Part shown: positions 13,504 to 14,784 of the stretch, piece by piece
How positions within the stretch are numbered: position 1 is the first letter of the stretch
Layout of the letters: each line of letters starts with the position of its first letter
Assembly: GCA_905236585.1 (NCBI GenBank)
Contig: CAJOQZ010000146.1
Coordinates: forward strand, 1 to 14,784
Source of the DNA: an uncultured Lachnospiraceae bacterium
GTDB lineage: Bacteria > Bacillota > Clostridia > Lachnospirales > Lachnospiraceae
Reading direction: 5' to 3'
DNA: 14,784 nucleotides
Translations under genes and position numbers: made by a program
Notes under the pieces: generated by a model
Told to the model about the DNA's origin: nothing
Databases searched by the model: none
Seen by the model: only the letters and a program-made list of their open reading frames with translations

Positions 13504-14567
13504 TACGCCAATTCCAAAATCCGGATGCAGTTCGGCGTGACGACTTTCACCGGCGCACACTTCATTAACGCGTGCGGACGATTTTCGTCATGGTTCATTT
13601 CAAATGTGCGGATCTCATTTGTATCGTGATTTAAGACTGCGACAAATTTATCGCCCGGCAGCGACGCCAGGGACTTCGGGAAATCGCCCGAACTTTTTAC
13701 GATCTGTTCGAAAGAAAGCATGCCCGTATCCGTGTCGCGCTTGAATACCGAAAATCCGTTATACCCGTCGATCGACACATATACGTATTTATCATCAAAC
13801 GAAATGCCGATGCACGACGACTCACAAACCATATTGTAATCCCGATCGAGGGTGGATATCCGCTGCTGACGGTTGAACACCGGCTCGTCGTCATCCGCGT
13901 CATAATCGTAACTGTATACTTCAACATAATTGGAAACTTCGTCCACGATATAGCAGAACCTGCCGTCCTTTGAGAAACGTATGGAACGCGGACCGGCGCT
14001 TAACATGCAGCGGACAATGCTTTTTAAGCGCATCTTCCCCGCCTCGTAGTCGATCTCATAGACTTTTACCTGATTCAAACCATGATCGACCGCGCACAGA
14101 TACCGCTCGTCCGGCGTCAATTTCACGCAGCTGACCATGGGGTGATCGATCCGCCGCTCGGACTGCGTAAACGCAACGCCACGGTGAAAGATTCCGTCCG
14201 CGATTCCCTGAATGCTGCCGTCCTCATTCAAACGCATCATTGTCACGCGACCATCGTGGAATCCGCCGACAAACAGATACCGTCTTTTGCTATCCACCTC
14301 GACAAAACAGCCGCGCATCCCGCCGATGCCTTCCTGATTGATTTTGGTGAGATCTCCGTTTCCATCAATGGAAAACGCCGCTACTCCTTCGTCCGCGATT
14401 GAATATAAAAACTTCCCATCCCTGGAGATGCAAAGATAGGACGGATTGTTGATCTCCGCCACGCTTCTCTCTGTAAGTCTGCCGCTTTCCGGCTCCAAAT
14501 CGTAAACATGAATCCCAACCACATTCTCATGCGTATACGTCCCGACGTAAGCCACATATCTTCCCAT
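13503..14567 (-). CDS. Lactonase-family beta-propeller protein (6-phosphogluconolactonase-like, PF10282 type)
   Basis: The 354 residues have the repeat pattern of the seven-bladed lactonase propeller: recurrent G-F/Y-L-Y blocks such as SRDGKFLYSIAD (48-59), TPDERYLCAVDHG, SKDGRFCYIVDE and SFDDKYVYVSIDGYNGF. The N-terminus YVAYVGTYT is typical of this family. There is no signal peptide or membrane segment, so it is cytoplasmic. E. coli Pgl of this family hydrolyses 6-phosphogluconolactone, but many members have unknown substrates and no pentose-phosphate gene is next door; the specific activity is not established here. GAAGGGGAAG (14571-14580) precedes ATG 14567, 26 bases after the U32 gene. 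Its stop overlaps the aroC start. Confidence 0.88.
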   Translation of the reverse strand: MGRYVAYVGTYTHENVVGIHVYDLEPESGRLTERSVAEINNPSYLCISRDGKFLYSIADEGVAAFSIDGNGDLTKINQEGIGGMRGCFVEVDSKRRYLFVGGFHDGRVTMMRLNEDGSIQGIADGIFHRGVAFTQSERRIDHPMVSCVKLTPDERYLCAVDHGLNQVKVYEIDYEAGKMRLKSIVRCMLSAGPRSIRFSKDGRFCYIVDEVSNYVEVYSYDYDADDDEPVFNRQQRISTLDRDYNMVCESSCIGISFDDKYVYVSIDGYNGFSVFKRDTDTGMLSFEQIVKSSGDFPKSLASLPGDKFVAVLNHDTNEIRTFEMNHDENRPHALMKCAPVKVVTPNCIRILELA

Positions 14568-14593
14568 AGTCTTCCCCTTCTTTCTAAAAAAAA

Positions 14594-14784
14594 CTATACG
14601 CTCGTTTCTTCTCGGCGCAGCACGTCAAACTCCTCCGCCGCCTCCGACAGCCCCACCCATATGACCTGTTTCGGGTGCGGCGCCGATTGCACCGGCGCAC
14701 CGGCGTCATCCGTCATGCGCAAAACGCTCGCTTTCTTATTATCGCCTTTCGGCGTCATAACTTCAATAGTTTCGCCGACAGAAA
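14594..14784 (-). CDS. U32-family peptidase/tRNA-hydroxylation-type protein, C-terminal fragment (runs off the right edge)
   Basis: Only the last 63 codons are present, ending in TAG at 14594-14596. The fragment reads VGETIEVMTPKGD, then VLRMTDDAGAPVQSAPHPKQ, and ends with DVLRREETSV. This matches the C-terminal beta-barrel domain of U32 proteins (G-x-x-hEhhxP ... M-x-D-x-x-G ... hP-x-x-V ... DhLRR). Bacterial U32 proteins include TrhP/YegQ-type tRNA wobble-uridine hydroxylation factors and RlhA-type rRNA modifiers as well as putative collagenase-like peptidases; the catalytic part needed to choose lies outside. Confidence 0.75.
   Translation of the reverse strand, partial: SVGETIEVMTPKGDNKKASVLRMTDDAGAPVQSAPHPKQVIWVGLSEAAEEFDVLRREETSV

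Noticed and set aside
13504..13560. Longer aroC start at 13560
   Set aside because: The extra 19 residues are out-of-frame lactonase sequence and do not belong to chorismate synthase.

Overview
The window reads as chromosomal DNA of a motile, anaerobic, fermentative Firmicute, most likely a Clostridia/Lachnospiraceae-type organism. This is inferred from strong AGGAGG-type Shine-Dalgarno sites, an Ech-type [NiFe] hydrogenase, clostridial-style chemoreceptors and a lipoprotein solute-binding protein. Species cannot be named from the sequence. There is no rRNA, tRNA, insertion sequence, prophage or CRISPR array. Coding density is very high: the only two gaps over 100 bases are 1222-1354 and 10786-10929.

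Left and centre (1-10785, all on the minus strand, read right to left): one long, tightly packed gene string. It starts with a dCACHE-type methyl-accepting chemotaxis protein (10785-8737), then a sugar-binding-like periplasmic lipoprotein (8740-7754), then a second, sensor-less membrane chemoreceptor (7729-6560). It runs directly into the six subunits of an Ech hydrogenase, echA-echB-echC-echD-echE-echF (6548-1355), and after a 133-base gap carrying structured repeats into hypF (1221 to beyond the left edge). Successive spacings from the first receptor to echF are -4, 24, 11, -4, 15, 2, -1 and 13 bases, as expected of one transcript. Ech would oxidise reduced ferredoxin, reduce protons to H2 and conserve energy as a transmembrane ion gradient; HypF makes the cyanide ligands of its NiFe centre.

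Centre right (10786-11286): a 144-base divergent control region carries a long imperfect inverted repeat, a good extended -10 element and runs of T. To its right on the plus strand is hypA, the nickel chaperone for the same hydrogenase. Its stop codon overlaps the stop codon of the convergent tgt gene.

Right (11283-14784, minus strand): an ordinary housekeeping string with overlapping or closely spaced genes, namely the C-terminal end of a U32-family peptidase/tRNA-hydroxylation-type protein, a lactonase-family beta-propeller protein, aroC (chorismate synthase) and tgt (queuine/preQ1 tRNA-ribosyltransferase).

The most interesting point is the apparent integration of a chemosensory module (two receptors plus a binding protein with no transporter) at the head of an energy-conserving hydrogenase operon, flanked by hypA on one side and hypF on the other. 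It suggests that ligand or energy sensing and H2-evolving metabolism are expressed as one unit.
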